Below, piece after piece: positions 50,957 to 60,325 of a stretch of 64,000 nucleotides of DNA (the first letter of the stretch is position 1; the number at the start of each line of letters is the position of its first letter). This stretch comes from Methylobacterium oryzae (GTDB taxonomy: Bacteria > Pseudomonadota > Alphaproteobacteria > Rhizobiales > Beijerinckiaceae). The notes beneath the pieces are model-generated. The model did no database searches and was not told where the DNA came from. It saw only the letters and a list, made by a program, of their open reading frames with translations. The stretch is from the NCBI RefSeq assembly GCF_021398735.1, contig NZ_CP090349.1:3615001-3679000 (forward strand), in the 5' to 3' direction. A program made the position numbers and the translations under genes.

Positions 50957-51162
50957 TAAAAAGCTCTCGCGCTGAGGGATCCTGCGGAGTTGACACGCCG
51001 ACCGCCCGCCAAGTTCCATCCCGGTCGCGTCAGGGGGTCGTCCTCGCCGTTTGGCGGGGTGGTTAGCCAATTCCTGCCGACCGACGGCGTTCTTCACGCC
51101 TTATTAACGCATCGGGGCAAGGCTGTCGGTGGCGTCGGGTGCGGGACGTTGAGAGGGGCGTG

Positions 51163-51453
51163 ATGCGGGCCTTGTCGGCGGAGGATGAACAGGCTGTCGA
51201 TCGGCTCACGCTGCGGCTTCTTCACGACGCCTATTGCGACCTCGCGGCGGTCCTGCGCGGTGCCCAGCCCCAGGCGGCCGCCGCGATCCTCGGCGTCATG
51301 GAGCAGCGCGTGACCGACGTCCTGACCCGGATCTGCCGGCAGGGTTCGGAAGGGGCGGCCTCGGTGGAGATCGCCGTCGCCGTCGGCGAGCGGATCGGGG
51401 AGATCATGGATCAGGCTCACGGACGGGACGTCGCCGGGACGCGAGCCGCTTGA
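51163..51453 (+). CDS. Hypothetical protein, 96 aa
   Basis: Helical protein (AVDRLTLRLLHDAYCDLAAVL and further helices) starting at an ATG with GAGGGG five bases upstream; a GTG at 51139 is possible. Not recognised. Confidence 0.5.
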   Translation: MRALSAEDEQAVDRLTLRLLHDAYCDLAAVLRGAQPQAAAAILGVMEQRVTDVLTRICRQGSEGAASVEIAVAVGERIGEIMDQAHGRDVAGTRAA

Positions 51454-51907
51454 TTTGAAGAGATCACGAACACCGGCACAACCAGCGTGTTCGACGCCTT
51501 GCGCATGCTCTATCATTCGAGGCTCAGGTAAAATTGCGGGCCACACAGAATTAGTTTCGACCTAAATGATTCTATATTATATATTCCGAATATGCGACCT
51601 CATAATCTCCATCTCGCCCATCTTTTGCACGAACTATCTTAGACAAAATGCTTGGCTGCTGCAAAAATATTCCCATAACTATATCGGCTCGGGTCGAAAG
51701 GCCGGCTTATGGCTTTGTGGACCAATCAAGGCGTGTTCGAAGTTCTTATGTTTCTTGACGACATGATTTTTATAGGTGCTTAAGCCAGTTCCAGATCCTT
51801 CGCGGCGCGTCTAATTTGTATTTCGACTGTATCTCTCAAAGTATGAGAATTTTTGCTTCCTTGTTTTGTCTTGTCACGGGCGTGGCGCCATTTGATGGCG
51901 TGGAATC
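51454..51907. other. AT-rich gene-free stretch
   Basis: Base composition falls well below the genome level between about 51540 and 51860. Short frames are not convincing. It sits at the end of the HipA gene and probably marks foreign DNA. Confidence 0.5.
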
Positions 51908-53158
51908 TCATTGTGGCGCGCTGGTCTTGGGTAGCGAGCCGAGGCATGCCAGGAATATTTCCCGATCCCGTCTCGACACGCCTCGGGCGTCGAGAAATGC
52001 TGGGATGCGTGAGGTGGCTTCATGAACCTCATCGAGAATGGAGCTGGCTTCGGCAGCGGAGAGGCCAAATTTTGTATAGGCCGCGAATGCGGTGCTTGGG
52101 TTGCATTCACGGCTAATACCGGGAGCCGGGGCGCAGACATGCTTGGTGCCCGACGGATGCGGGACAACATCGAACACCGGTGAAAGCTTCCAGCCGGTTC
52201 CATCGTTGATGAAGGCGTGGTTGCGCAAATGATCGTCGGTGTTCCGGAGATAGGCATTGACCAGGAGCCTGCGAAACATCTCGCGTTCCGGCTCGTGCAC
52301 ACCGATGCGGCGCGCGGCTGCCGCGATGTCCAAATAGGTCTTGCTTGTCGCATAACCATAAGCTGGCTCGCCCAGCAAAGTGCCGGCGCTGAGGTAGGAC
52401 AAATACGCTCCAGCCGAGGATCGGTCAAAACGTGATACCAAGAGAACCGGCCTGTCGTTTACGACACGAAGCTCACGCTCCGGGACTCGAAGGCCTGCTG
52501 CCTCAGCGAAATCGAGGCAAACCGCTTCAGCCCTGGGATTGTCGAACCTGTCGTCCCACGCGGAAAATTTGGCTATCCATTCTTTTTCTGAAATCCGAAC
52601 ACGCGCCTTTGGTCGAGCGCCCCCAATATCCGAACTGTGGATGAGTAGCTGCGCGAGTTGGCGCGCCGACACTTCGCCTTCCTCGTATTTCTCTGCTGCC
52701 ATGAGCGCATCTTCGAGATCGTCCTCACTTTGAGCGCGCTCAAGCGCTGCTTCCATCCTGGGTGTCCACCTCTCGGGAGCCTCTGGCGTTGAGCCGAAGG
52801 CCAGATCGCCAGTGCGCGACAGGCCGCCCAGAGCCAGAAATTCCGGCATGCCGAGTTCCAGTTCTGGGAATACCTGTGTCAAGATTCCTTTACCCCAGCC
52901 GTCGGGGCCTGCATCGTGAAAGGCCAGATGGACCTCTCCCACAGTCACAGGCCGCCACTTGTTTCCGAGTGGCAGGCCGATGGGGTCAATCGGCTTGCGT
53001 CCTTCCGAAATTAGATAGTCAGAGCTATAGGCAAAACGACCGAGCCGCCGTGAAGAGCCACCTTCAAAGACCAAGAGGCCGATGGGCATATAGCCGCTCG
53101 GCCCTGACCGGAACACGTGCATTTCCTCGATGCGGTTGTACTTAGAGGTTCGCCACAT
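51908..53158 (-). CDS. HipA-family serine/threonine kinase, no adjacent antitoxin
   Basis: 416 aa. HipA kinases phosphorylate target proteins, in E. coli Glu-tRNA synthetase, and cause growth arrest. The substrate and P-loop region GGARPKA is at 179-185, the ATP-binding Lys in WIAKF at 197, the catalytic NTDDHLRN at 306-313 and the metal-binding Asp in LSPVFDVVP near 330. All are kept, so the kinase looks active. Typical hipA is preceded by hipB, a small HTH antitoxin. Here nothing upstream in 53159-53850 resembles one. An upstream ATG or MHVFRSG at residue 13 are alternative starts. Confidence 0.85.
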   Translation of the reverse strand: MWRTSKYNRIEEMHVFRSGPSGYMPIGLLVFEGGSSRRLGRFAYSSDYLISEGRKPIDPIGLPLGNKWRPVTVGEVHLAFHDAGPDGWGKGILTQVFPELELGMPEFLALGGLSRTGDLAFGSTPEAPERWTPRMEAALERAQSEDDLEDALMAAEKYEEGEVSARQLAQLLIHSSDIGGARPKARVRISEKEWIAKFSAWDDRFDNPRAEAVCLDFAEAAGLRVPERELRVVNDRPVLLVSRFDRSSAGAYLSYLSAGTLLGEPAYGYATSKTYLDIAAAARRIGVHEPEREMFRRLLVNAYLRNTDDHLRNHAFINDGTGWKLSPVFDVVPHPSGTKHVCAPAPGISRECNPSTAFAAYTKFGLSAAEASSILDEVHEATSRIPAFLDARGVSRRDREIFLACLGSLPKTSAPQ

Positions 53159-53849
53159 ACCAACTCACAAAAATCCCGCGGCGATCCAGCACGGCATCCC
53201 CTGTGTCTCTAATGTGCACGCACAGGCAAATGTCGCCACGTTGATCTGTGCGGATCTGTGAGATCAGCGCACTTAGCACGAATCTGCTGGCGACAACCGG
53301 CCGCCCGGCCGTCAGGCGATCATGGGATGTGATGCACTCACCCGCAACAACAAAAAGGGCGCCAGGCTTCCGTTAACGATCGCGACAGGAAGGACTTCCT
53401 CAAGATCATATTGCCGCATCTGCGGCCTTCTCAAAGGTGCCGATCCACGCCAAGTTCGTTCCTGGCAGACCACCCGCACACGCCGCGCCGCTCTTTAGCA
53501 GGGGGCGGCCAGCACCGGTGTTAGCAGCACCGAGTGCCGGCCTGACCACGATCCGTATCGTAGGGGATACCGAGACCATGGCTGCGACCTTAACTACCGG
53601 CCTTATCGCGCCGACGAAACTGTCCCGATGCATGAAATCCGGGCAGTCCCACTTCCTGTCCCGGCCACGAGCCTGATCGCCTGAAGGTGCGCTGGCACGC
53701 GATACGCCGTGCCTCAGCGTCCCCTCGCTATCCCGCAATCCTGACGCCCTCGTCACCGCAGGCCTGAGGCTGCGAAAAACGAGCCCGTTCGTCGCTCAGC
53801 CATTCGGTGAGGCGCGCGCGGGTCGGCGTCGCCTGGACGGAAACCATCC
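53159..53849. other. Intergenic, 690 bases
   Basis: Both strands were scanned for a HipB-like HTH gene upstream of HipA; none was seen. Frames that are open have no recognisable features. The region probably contains the HipA promoter. Confidence 0.5.
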
Positions 53850-54740
53850 ATGACCATCGTCGTCCCCCACCCCGCCGCCCAGCGCGGCGGCCGACAGCGG
53901 TTATCTGCACGTGGGCAGCCTGGATCCGCGACCAGCAGCCGGATCACCGTCCCGCTCGGGAGCGCTGCGGCCCTCGGCTGCGGCCACGTCCAGCCCGCGA
54001 TCCCGCAGATCTGCGCACCCGAACTGATGGCTGCAGCCCAGGCCGCGCTCGACGGCGCGTTCCGGGCGACCTTCGTGCCCGATCCCCTGCTCGGACCAGG
54101 CTTGTCGCAACTCGGATCCGTGCTGGCCTCCATGGTCAAGAGGCATGGGTCGCTCATCGAGGCGGCCATCACGGACGTCCTGGAGCGAAGCGGGCGCTAC
54201 TTGGTGCTCCGCAACGTCGCGATGCCGATCACCGTTCCGACCCAGGAACTCGTGCGCGCCAGCAGCGTCGCCCAGCTCAACCAGACCTCGATCGAACTCG
54301 CGGGCGCCGTCGCGCAGTCGGTATTTCTCGACCTGATCGTCGTCGACCGGAAAGAGAGCCGAGCCATCATCGCGGAGGTCAAAAGAGGCTCCGGAAAAAA
54401 TGAGGCTAGGAAAATACACCAAGTCGAATGGGTGCTGCGGTGCGCGCAGGTCCAGGGCCGCTCGTTTCTGGCTTCACTCGGCTACGAGGTCGCGCAAATC
54501 CGCGCGGTGCTGATCGACGTCTATGGACGGGCCGGGTACGGCGATGAACTTACGGTGAGCGGACCGGCCATAGATCAGCTGTTCGCGACTCCAGTCTTGG
54601 CAGCACTCGAGACTGTGACGGCGGCGCTTCAAGCCCGATTGCGCGCGGCTGTGCCCGACCTTCTGACGATGGCGTTGGCGAGCCTCGCCGTTCCTGAGAA
54701 CGTCAAACGACCGCGCTCGCCCGGGCCGCTCGCGCCCTGA
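53850..54740 (+). CDS. Possible PD-(D/E)XK-fold nuclease-like protein
   Basis: 296 aa from the first ATG, though the first 50 residues are Arg/Pro-rich and a start near residue 60 is possible. A pattern typical of PD-(D/E)XK nucleases is visible: Glu104 in a first helix (GSLIEAAITDVL), Asp161 in a strand (VFLDLIVVD), then Glu176 and Lys178 in AIIAEVKRGSGK. The fold cuts or processes DNA or RNA. The C-terminal third is helical. It is the first of three plus-strand genes leading to an AAA+ ATPase, which suggests a nuclease/ATPase system. The pattern is short and needs a structural test. Confidence 0.6.
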   Translation: MTIVVPHPAAQRGGRQRLSARGQPGSATSSRITVPLGSAAALGCGHVQPAIPQICAPELMAAAQAALDGAFRATFVPDPLLGPGLSQLGSVLASMVKRHGSLIEAAITDVLERSGRYLVLRNVAMPITVPTQELVRASSVAQLNQTSIELAGAVAQSVFLDLIVVDRKESRAIIAEVKRGSGKNEARKIHQVEWVLRCAQVQGRSFLASLGYEVAQIRAVLIDVYGRAGYGDELTVSGPAIDQLFATPVLAALETVTAALQARLRAAVPDLLTMALASLAVPENVKRPRSPGPLAP

Positions 54741-54850
54741 CCGCACCACGCTGGCATCGGGTCGCGGCCGCGACCTGATGCGTCCATCTCGCTCTCCATC
54801 AATCCCGCACCGTGCGCCTGCGCGCCGTCGCGCTCTCCAGGTCTGTCTCA

Positions 54851-55294
54851 ATGACACTCGCTCGTGACCCCGATGCCCATCTCTCCGGCACAACTGACGC
54901 GGCCAAACTCTCGCTGCCGCTGTCCTGGTGGCGCGTCCTCGCCCCTGAGGCGCTCGATATGGCGGCGCAGTGCCGACTGTCCGCTGCCCTGAATGCCACG
55001 CAGCCCCTGCCGTCCCCCGACTGGTCCGCTGCTTGCCGAGGCGATTCGGCGGCTGCGATCCATATCGCACTCAACGTCCTCGCCGAGGCCATCGCCTTTC
55101 CTGGGCGCCTCGATCCGGCGATGTCGGCGATCTGCCTGTGCGCAGCGCGGGGTGACGGCTCTTGCATTGACCTGCTCGTGCACGTGCTCGGGCGGCGCGC
55201 TCGACGCCGGGCTGATCTCGAGGTGCTCTGCCTCGCCCACGCTTGGTGCTCCGCTCCGCGCCGCGGTGCCGACCGCGTCTGCGTCGCCCGCTGA
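54851..55294 (+). CDS. Unknown protein in nuclease/ATPase cluster
   Basis: 147 aa from the ATG at 54851. Several helical blocks (LSWWRVLAPEALDMAAQCRL, AAIHIALNVLAEAIAF) and six Cys in the second half, spread without a zinc-ribbon pattern. It ends 14 bases before the AAA+ ATPase start, with a GGGAGG site for that gene between. I cannot assign a family. Confidence 0.5.
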   Translation: MTLARDPDAHLSGTTDAAKLSLPLSWWRVLAPEALDMAAQCRLSAALNATQPLPSPDWSAACRGDSAAAIHIALNVLAEAIAFPGRLDPAMSAICLCAARGDGSCIDLLVHVLGRRARRRADLEVLCLAHAWCSAPRRGADRVCVAR

Positions 55295-55308
55295 AAGGGA
55301 GGAAGCCG

Positions 55309-57033
55309 ATGGCGATCTCTTCGACACCCCCTGCCCTGCAGATCGACCCCGAGGCGGCACGTCGCCTGCTCGAGCCGATGCTTCCGCGCCGCCTGCGCGC
55401 CTGCCTCGCTCAGGATCTGCGCGTGGCTTCTGCTTGCTCCGAACTCGCCCTCGAGATCACCACCCTCGCCCCGGATGCCGAGGCGCTGGTCTCCGCCTGG
55501 ATCGGGGCGGCCTCTTCGGAAGGCGGTTTGTGGCGTGACCGTCGATGGATAGCCCGACGATCCGCTCTGATCCGGTTCCTCGACGTGTGGGCAGTGGAGC
55601 ACGATCAGCCTGTGGCGCGGGCGTTGGCCGATGTCGCGATGCTGTTGTCCTGCGCCGGCGATGATCGCAGAGCTGCAGCGCGCTTGGCCCAGCCCCTGTG
55701 GCTGGAACGCGAAGCGGTTCTCGACCTCCGGCAAGGGGTTGCAGCGCTGGCCGAGGCGCAGACGCGCCTCACTATCGGACGCGTCGCTGGGCAGGGTGAC
55801 GATTCGGACGTTGCCGGCGCGACCGATCTCGCTGTCGCGCTGCAGGCAGCTTGGCACGACGCGCTCACGGACGCGCTTCTGACGTTCTCCGAGAAGACGA
55901 GCAGCGCCATCGCCGCTGCTGCCACCTTGGCCTGTGGCGCCGATGATGCCTTCGCCAGCGACGTGGCACTCGTCCACGCGCTCGTGCCCGTTGGGGAGGT
56001 CTTGACACGACCCGTCGCAGACAGCGCGGCGACGCGGGAGCGGCGCAGATGGAAGAAGATCGAGGCTCAGCTCGTCAAAAAAAGCGAGGCGCGCCGGCGC
56101 GAGAAGGCGGCGACCATCGACACCACGCCACAGCTGCCGGATGCCGTTGCCCCACCCGCGGAAGTGCCCAAAGGCCACGTCCTCGTCGTTCCGGCGATCC
56201 AGGAGACCGGGAGTGACCGCGGCAAATCCATTGCCCGCGGTTATGAGCACATCATCGGCAAGCCGCTCCCGCTTGTCGCCGTGCCTGATCTCGCAGCCGC
56301 GCGCACGCGGCTCGTCTTCGAATTTCCTTACGCTCAGGTTACGATCGACAGGCTTCTGGCCGACCTGATCGGACGTGAGTACACCACGTTCCGGCCGACC
56401 CTGCTGATCGGCCCGCCGGGAGCCGGCAAGACTCGCCTCATCGCCAGGATTGCCTTCCATCTCGGGCTGGGGTTGTGGCGAGTCGATGCGACGCGCGACG
56501 CCGGCGCATCGCTGGGTGGCCTCGACCGCCGTTGGGCGACATCGGAACCGGCGCATCCGATCATGGCGGTAGCTCGGACCGGTAGTGCTAACCCCCTGAT
56601 GCAGATCGATGAATTGGAGAAATCCGCGACTCGTTCGGATCACGGTAGGCTCTGGGATGCCCTGCTTTCGATGCTCGAACCGGAGACCGCCCGAACCTAC
56701 CAAGACCCTTGTTTCCAGACGGAGACTGATATCAGCCGTGTCTCGTGGCTGGCCACTGGCAATGAGATCGGCAACTTGCCCGCCCCTCTGCTTGATCGCC
56801 TGCGCGTGTTGGAAATGCCCGCCCCGAGCCACGCAGATCTCGATGCTCTGCTCGAACCGGTCCTGGCAGGAATCGCGGCCGACCACGAGCTCGCTCCCGC
56901 CTTCATTGCGCCGCTCGACGGCGAGGAGATCGCGTTGCTTCGACGGTCCTGGCGAGGCGGCTCGGTCAGGCGACTGATTCGCTTGGTCGAGGCTGTTGTC
57001 AATGCGCGTGAAACTCTCGCTGTGCGACAATAG
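55309..57033 (+). CDS. AAA+ ATPase with Lon-like ATPase module
   Basis: 574 aa. The N-terminal 330 residues are helical and not assigned. The AAA+ core has Walker A GPPGAGKT (368-375), Walker B LMQIDELEK (430-438), sensor-1 ATGNE (482-486) and an arginine-finger-like LLDRLRV near 497. The pattern QIDELEK followed by LLSMLEPE and LLDRLRV resembles the ATPase module of Lon. No protease domain follows, so it is an unfoldase or a remodelling motor. The ATG has GGGAGG upstream. The nuclease-like gene two genes upstream is a likely partner. Confidence 0.82.
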   Translation: MAISSTPPALQIDPEAARRLLEPMLPRRLRACLAQDLRVASACSELALEITTLAPDAEALVSAWIGAASSEGGLWRDRRWIARRSALIRFLDVWAVEHDQPVARALADVAMLLSCAGDDRRAAARLAQPLWLEREAVLDLRQGVAALAEAQTRLTIGRVAGQGDDSDVAGATDLAVALQAAWHDALTDALLTFSEKTSSAIAAAATLACGADDAFASDVALVHALVPVGEVLTRPVADSAATRERRRWKKIEAQLVKKSEARRREKAATIDTTPQLPDAVAPPAEVPKGHVLVVPAIQETGSDRGKSIARGYEHIIGKPLPLVAVPDLAAARTRLVFEFPYAQVTIDRLLADLIGREYTTFRPTLLIGPPGAGKTRLIARIAFHLGLGLWRVDATRDAGASLGGLDRRWATSEPAHPIMAVARTGSANPLMQIDELEKSATRSDHGRLWDALLSMLEPETARTYQDPCFQTETDISRVSWLATGNEIGNLPAPLLDRLRVLEMPAPSHADLDALLEPVLAGIAADHELAPAFIAPLDGEEIALLRRSWRGGSVRRLIRLVEAVVNARETLAVRQ

Positions 57034-57783
57034 ACTGACATGATTGATTGCTGGATAGGGTATATCGCTGTCCGGTTCTATTCTTGCACCCGTATGAGCC
57101 GTGACTCTGCAATGATCGTGCATTCTGTCGTGCTGAATAGGTTGAGAATAGCTTACACAATCATCGAATTTGTAGCTTTTAGATATTTCTGATGAATTTT
57201 CGTCAACATTAATGATTGCAACTGATATCGATATTTCTTCTTCAGATTCGTTTGAGCTCTCTCGGGTCTTCCCTTGAGACACTTTGTCCCTGACGTCGCC
57301 AGCCTGCCAAACTGCGCTGCCGGAAACACCGACCTTTACAGAAGTCTCACGCCACAAGGGATCGAATGCTCGGCGCGCACGGAACTGTTGATCCTCAGGT
57401 TCGAGCATGACTACGACGATAGGTTCTGGCCCATCACGGTGGAGGATCGCCGCACGGGCGGCTTCCCCGTGCTGTGCCAGGATCGAGGCGCGAATCGTGG
57501 ATGGCGACAGTTCGCCTCCCGTGCTGGCGTCGAGCGCCGGGCCGATATCGACAGTTGCGACCTTCATGTGGGCCGGCAATCGCTTGACGACGCCACTCAT
57601 GGTCACGGTCCGAGCCTCATGAACCCGTGCGTCGAGATCAGCGGCATATCCAATGGTGTCGCCAAGGATGGTGATCGAAGCTCGAGCGCCCTCTCCGCGT
57701 GGCCTCAGAATCCGGGAAGCCTCCTGCAACGCCGCTGCCTTCGCAACGAAGTAGCGCTTCAAATTGAAGGTTCCGGCAGCCAT
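57034..57783 (-). CDS. Hypothetical protein; frame lacks its own stop and runs antisense through the ATPase gene
   Basis: From the ATG at 57783 the first about 160 residues look like a folded protein (RYFVAKAAALQEASRILR, VTMSGVVKRLPAHMKVATVDIG, AILHRDGPEPIVVVMLEPE). The next 90 residues are AT-rich and low in order. No in-frame stop occurs until 54799, so the open frame spans 994 codons, most of it antisense to the AAA+ and nuclease-cluster genes. I believe the real 3' end was lost and give only the part outside the ATPase gene. It could be a truncated neighbour joined to foreign DNA. Confidence 0.4.
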
Positions 57784-58114
57784 GGTTGGGACCTCGCGGT
57801 ATGCCGGGAGGATAGGCGCTGACGGCGATGAAAATCGGAAGCGAAAAATTTAGATCGGCGTGACCTCGGCCATGGCGCTCACTAGGTCCCCTAGTGGGTC
57901 CTGAACCTATCCCCGAACCCGCTCGGGATTGGGATAAAATTTTTCCGCTTCGCATCGGACGGGAGATGTTGCCCAGGAGCGATCCCTCCAAGCATGAGGT
58001 GCTCATAAACGAGGTCCGACGCTGACCCTTGAGGTTACGACTCATCAGGGACCATCGCGATTTTCGTCGCACCTGGCCAAGCTAGAGAAACGAACAGGCC
58101 AGGGGGCGCGAACC
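57784..58114. other. Gene-free stretch
   Basis: About 330 bases between the divergent genes. AT-rich at 57840-57970. Probably holds both promoters. No convincing coding sequence. Confidence 0.45.
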
Positions 58115-59239
58115 ATGACACATTTCACATGTGTCCGTGTCGAACGTATCCGAGACCGCAGTGAGCTAGCCCGCATCGCGTCGCACGGTCTGCGGCTTGA
58201 TCCCAGCAGCAAGGCGCGTGTGGACCCGGCTCGAACGCCGCTCAACCGCTCGGGATCGGACTATGCGGAGAACCCGCTGGATCTCTCGAAGGCGCTCGAA
58301 GGCTTCCTCAAAGCAAACGGTGCCCGACTATACGGACGCGCGCCGATCGGCCTCCACGTCCTCGTGAGCGTCAGCCCCGGCTGGATCACTGAGGTCGGCG
58401 AATTGCACGATCCCCAAAATACGCGGAACGTTCAGTTGGCTCAACAAGCTGTGGACTGGGTCCAGCGAGCACTTGGCGGAGGGAGGCCCTGCATCGTGGC
58501 CTGGCGGCAGGATCTCGATGAGAAGGGCGGCGGGGTCGTGGACATCGTGGCCGCGCCGACCCGCGCTGCAAAGCTAAATCGGTTCAAAGATGATGTCACC
58601 ATCGTGTCGGTGACGGCCGCACTCGAAGCGCACCGTGCTCTACATCCAAAGGACCCAACCGCGTTCGGCGCGCTTCAGACTTCATGGGCAGCTCACGCCG
58701 CCAAGACTCTGGATCGCACGCTTCATCGCGGCACGCGCAAGGTCGATCAGCCCGCCGAGCACCTCGATCCAGAGCGTTACGGCCGGCTGGTAGATGCGGC
58801 TCGCGACGAGGCCAAGGCCATAGCGGCGCGAAATCTCGCCGAAGAGCGGGCAGTTCTGGATGCCCGCGAGCGACGGCTGGAAATCGCGGAGGAGAAGATC
58901 ACTCGGTTCGTTGCTGAGATGGCAGCCGAAAGAGAAGGGATCGTCGCGGAGGCCCGAGCTAAGGTTGATGACGCCCTCAACGCTATCGCGATCGGGATCG
59001 ATGCGCTGACCGATGGTAGGATCGTCGCCGTTGAGCATTGTGCAGAGAGCGGTGAGCTTCGCCTCTTTCCCGACATGAATCTTGATGCCGCCGAAAGATC
59101 CGCGTTGTGGGAGGCAATCACTCCGGGCCTGCCCGCTGGACTAATGACAGTCCTTGGATACATCCAAGCTGAGGCGGCTCGATCAGGAGAGGCCAGAAAT
59201 GGCTACCACGCTAGGCATCCTTCCCCGAGCCAATTCTGA
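58115..59239 (+). CDS. MobV (Pre/Mob)-like plasmid recombination protein without metal-site histidines
   Basis: 374 aa. The N-terminus (CVRVERIRDRSELARIASH, then RVDPARTPLNRSG) matches the start of MobV relaxases, which nick plasmid DNA for transfer. Their metal-binding motif His-x-Asp-Glu-x-x-Pro-His should lie near residue 135; here that region reads RQDLDEKGGG, keeping the Asp-Glu but no His. A long coiled coil follows (about residues 220-300). The protein may be a degenerate or diverged relative that keeps DNA binding only. It is on the edge of the second accessory block. Confidence 0.7.
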   Translation: MTHFTCVRVERIRDRSELARIASHGLRLDPSSKARVDPARTPLNRSGSDYAENPLDLSKALEGFLKANGARLYGRAPIGLHVLVSVSPGWITEVGELHDPQNTRNVQLAQQAVDWVQRALGGGRPCIVAWRQDLDEKGGGVVDIVAAPTRAAKLNRFKDDVTIVSVTAALEAHRALHPKDPTAFGALQTSWAAHAAKTLDRTLHRGTRKVDQPAEHLDPERYGRLVDAARDEAKAIAARNLAEERAVLDARERRLEIAEEKITRFVAEMAAEREGIVAEARAKVDDALNAIAIGIDALTDGRIVAVEHCAESGELRLFPDMNLDAAERSALWEAITPGLPAGLMTVLGYIQAEAARSGEARNGYHARHPSPSQF

Positions 59240-59985
59240 GTTTGATTTCAAAATCTATGTGGAATGCGCTTCGATAATGGGTCTGGCCACGCAAGATATG
59301 CGGCTGTTGCGGCGGGAGAAAACCCGGATGGTTGCGGCCAGATCGTCCTGGCTGTGATGAACTGCAATGCTTGCAGCTTCGCGTTAGGCCGAAGCTCAAG
59401 CACTCGCTCGGGCAAGCCATGGACTATGCGTTGGAAGATGCATTGTAGTCGGCGAGCGATGCTGCACTATTAAGATTCGATTGCATCGTCATCGCGCGTG
59501 CTGAGATTTGCGCAGGTGATGCACATAGTTCTGGTCGGACCATGACCAAAAATTGCTCCGCGTCGGTCGGCAACCTCGCGGCGCCGTATTTGGTGACAGA
59601 GAGGACTAATTTTTCAACTGCTCTGCCGCGAGCCCAAGCGCAAGCCTGCCTGCTCCGCCGAATAGTCCGCCAGCCAGGCAGCGTTCCCAGCCACCGAGCT
59701 GATGTCAATTTAATTAATGATTTAATATTGACTACGTTCTGCCCACGCACCAAAGATAGCCATGCAATTTTGATCGATAGGGCGCAAAAATCTGGAATAC
59801 TTACAATTAACGATCAATTTGCCGAAATTGTCTGCGCCAAAATATTTCATATTGATAGACCTTCGTTAATTTGGGCGCGCCTTTATATTTTTATGCCGGC
59901 TCGCGCTAAACGTATTTTCTCATCCTAACTTCGCCGGCTTTGATCGACTTACGACCGATCTCAATTTTCGATTTAAATTACAAGT
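59240..59985. other. AT-rich gene-free stretch
   Basis: About 745 bases with low GC, especially 59700-59980. A short frame at 59199-59357 overlaps the preceding gene and is not convincing. I see nothing else. Confidence 0.45.
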
Positions 59986-60315
59986 TTAGACATGCTGAGC
60001 TAACGGAATTTGTTGCTCAAGATGTGCGCGTAGGATCGAGTAGCATTTGACAACCTCCTCGAGTCTCTCGGCGTTGAGTCGCCGCATATGCTCGGACCCG
60101 TTGGGCTGCCTGTAGGTCGTGGCATAATAGGCAGCTTGAGCCTTTAGCTTGGCGGCGACAAAATCCAAATCGCCCGACCAAGTCGCTTCAGCGCGTACAC
60201 GGTGAAGGCGCTGGGCGATTTCTAGCCAGTGCAAGTCGAGTGCGATCCCGCTGCCCATCTGCTTGAAAAGGTCGAACATCGAGTCGAGGATCTCGATCGC
60301 GGTCTGTGCTGCCAT
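59986..60315 (-). CDS. Hypothetical protein, 109 aa
   Basis: Helical protein starting 11 bases after the FkbM gene stop, with a CGGAG site. Heptads in the first half (ALDLHWLEIAQRLHRV). Its position in an operon of glycan genes suggests a related role. Not recognised. Confidence 0.5.
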   Translation of the reverse strand: MAAQTAIEILDSMFDLFKQMGSGIALDLHWLEIAQRLHRVRAEATWSGDLDFVAAKLKAQAAYYATTYRQPNGSEHMRRLNAERLEEVVKCYSILRAHLEQQIPLAQHV

Positions 60316-60325
60316 GCCGGCTCCG

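Noticed and set aside
51566..51766. 66-codon AT-rich plus-strand frame
   Set aside because: Hydrophobic composition comes from AT-rich codons. No ribosome binding site and no fold pattern seen.
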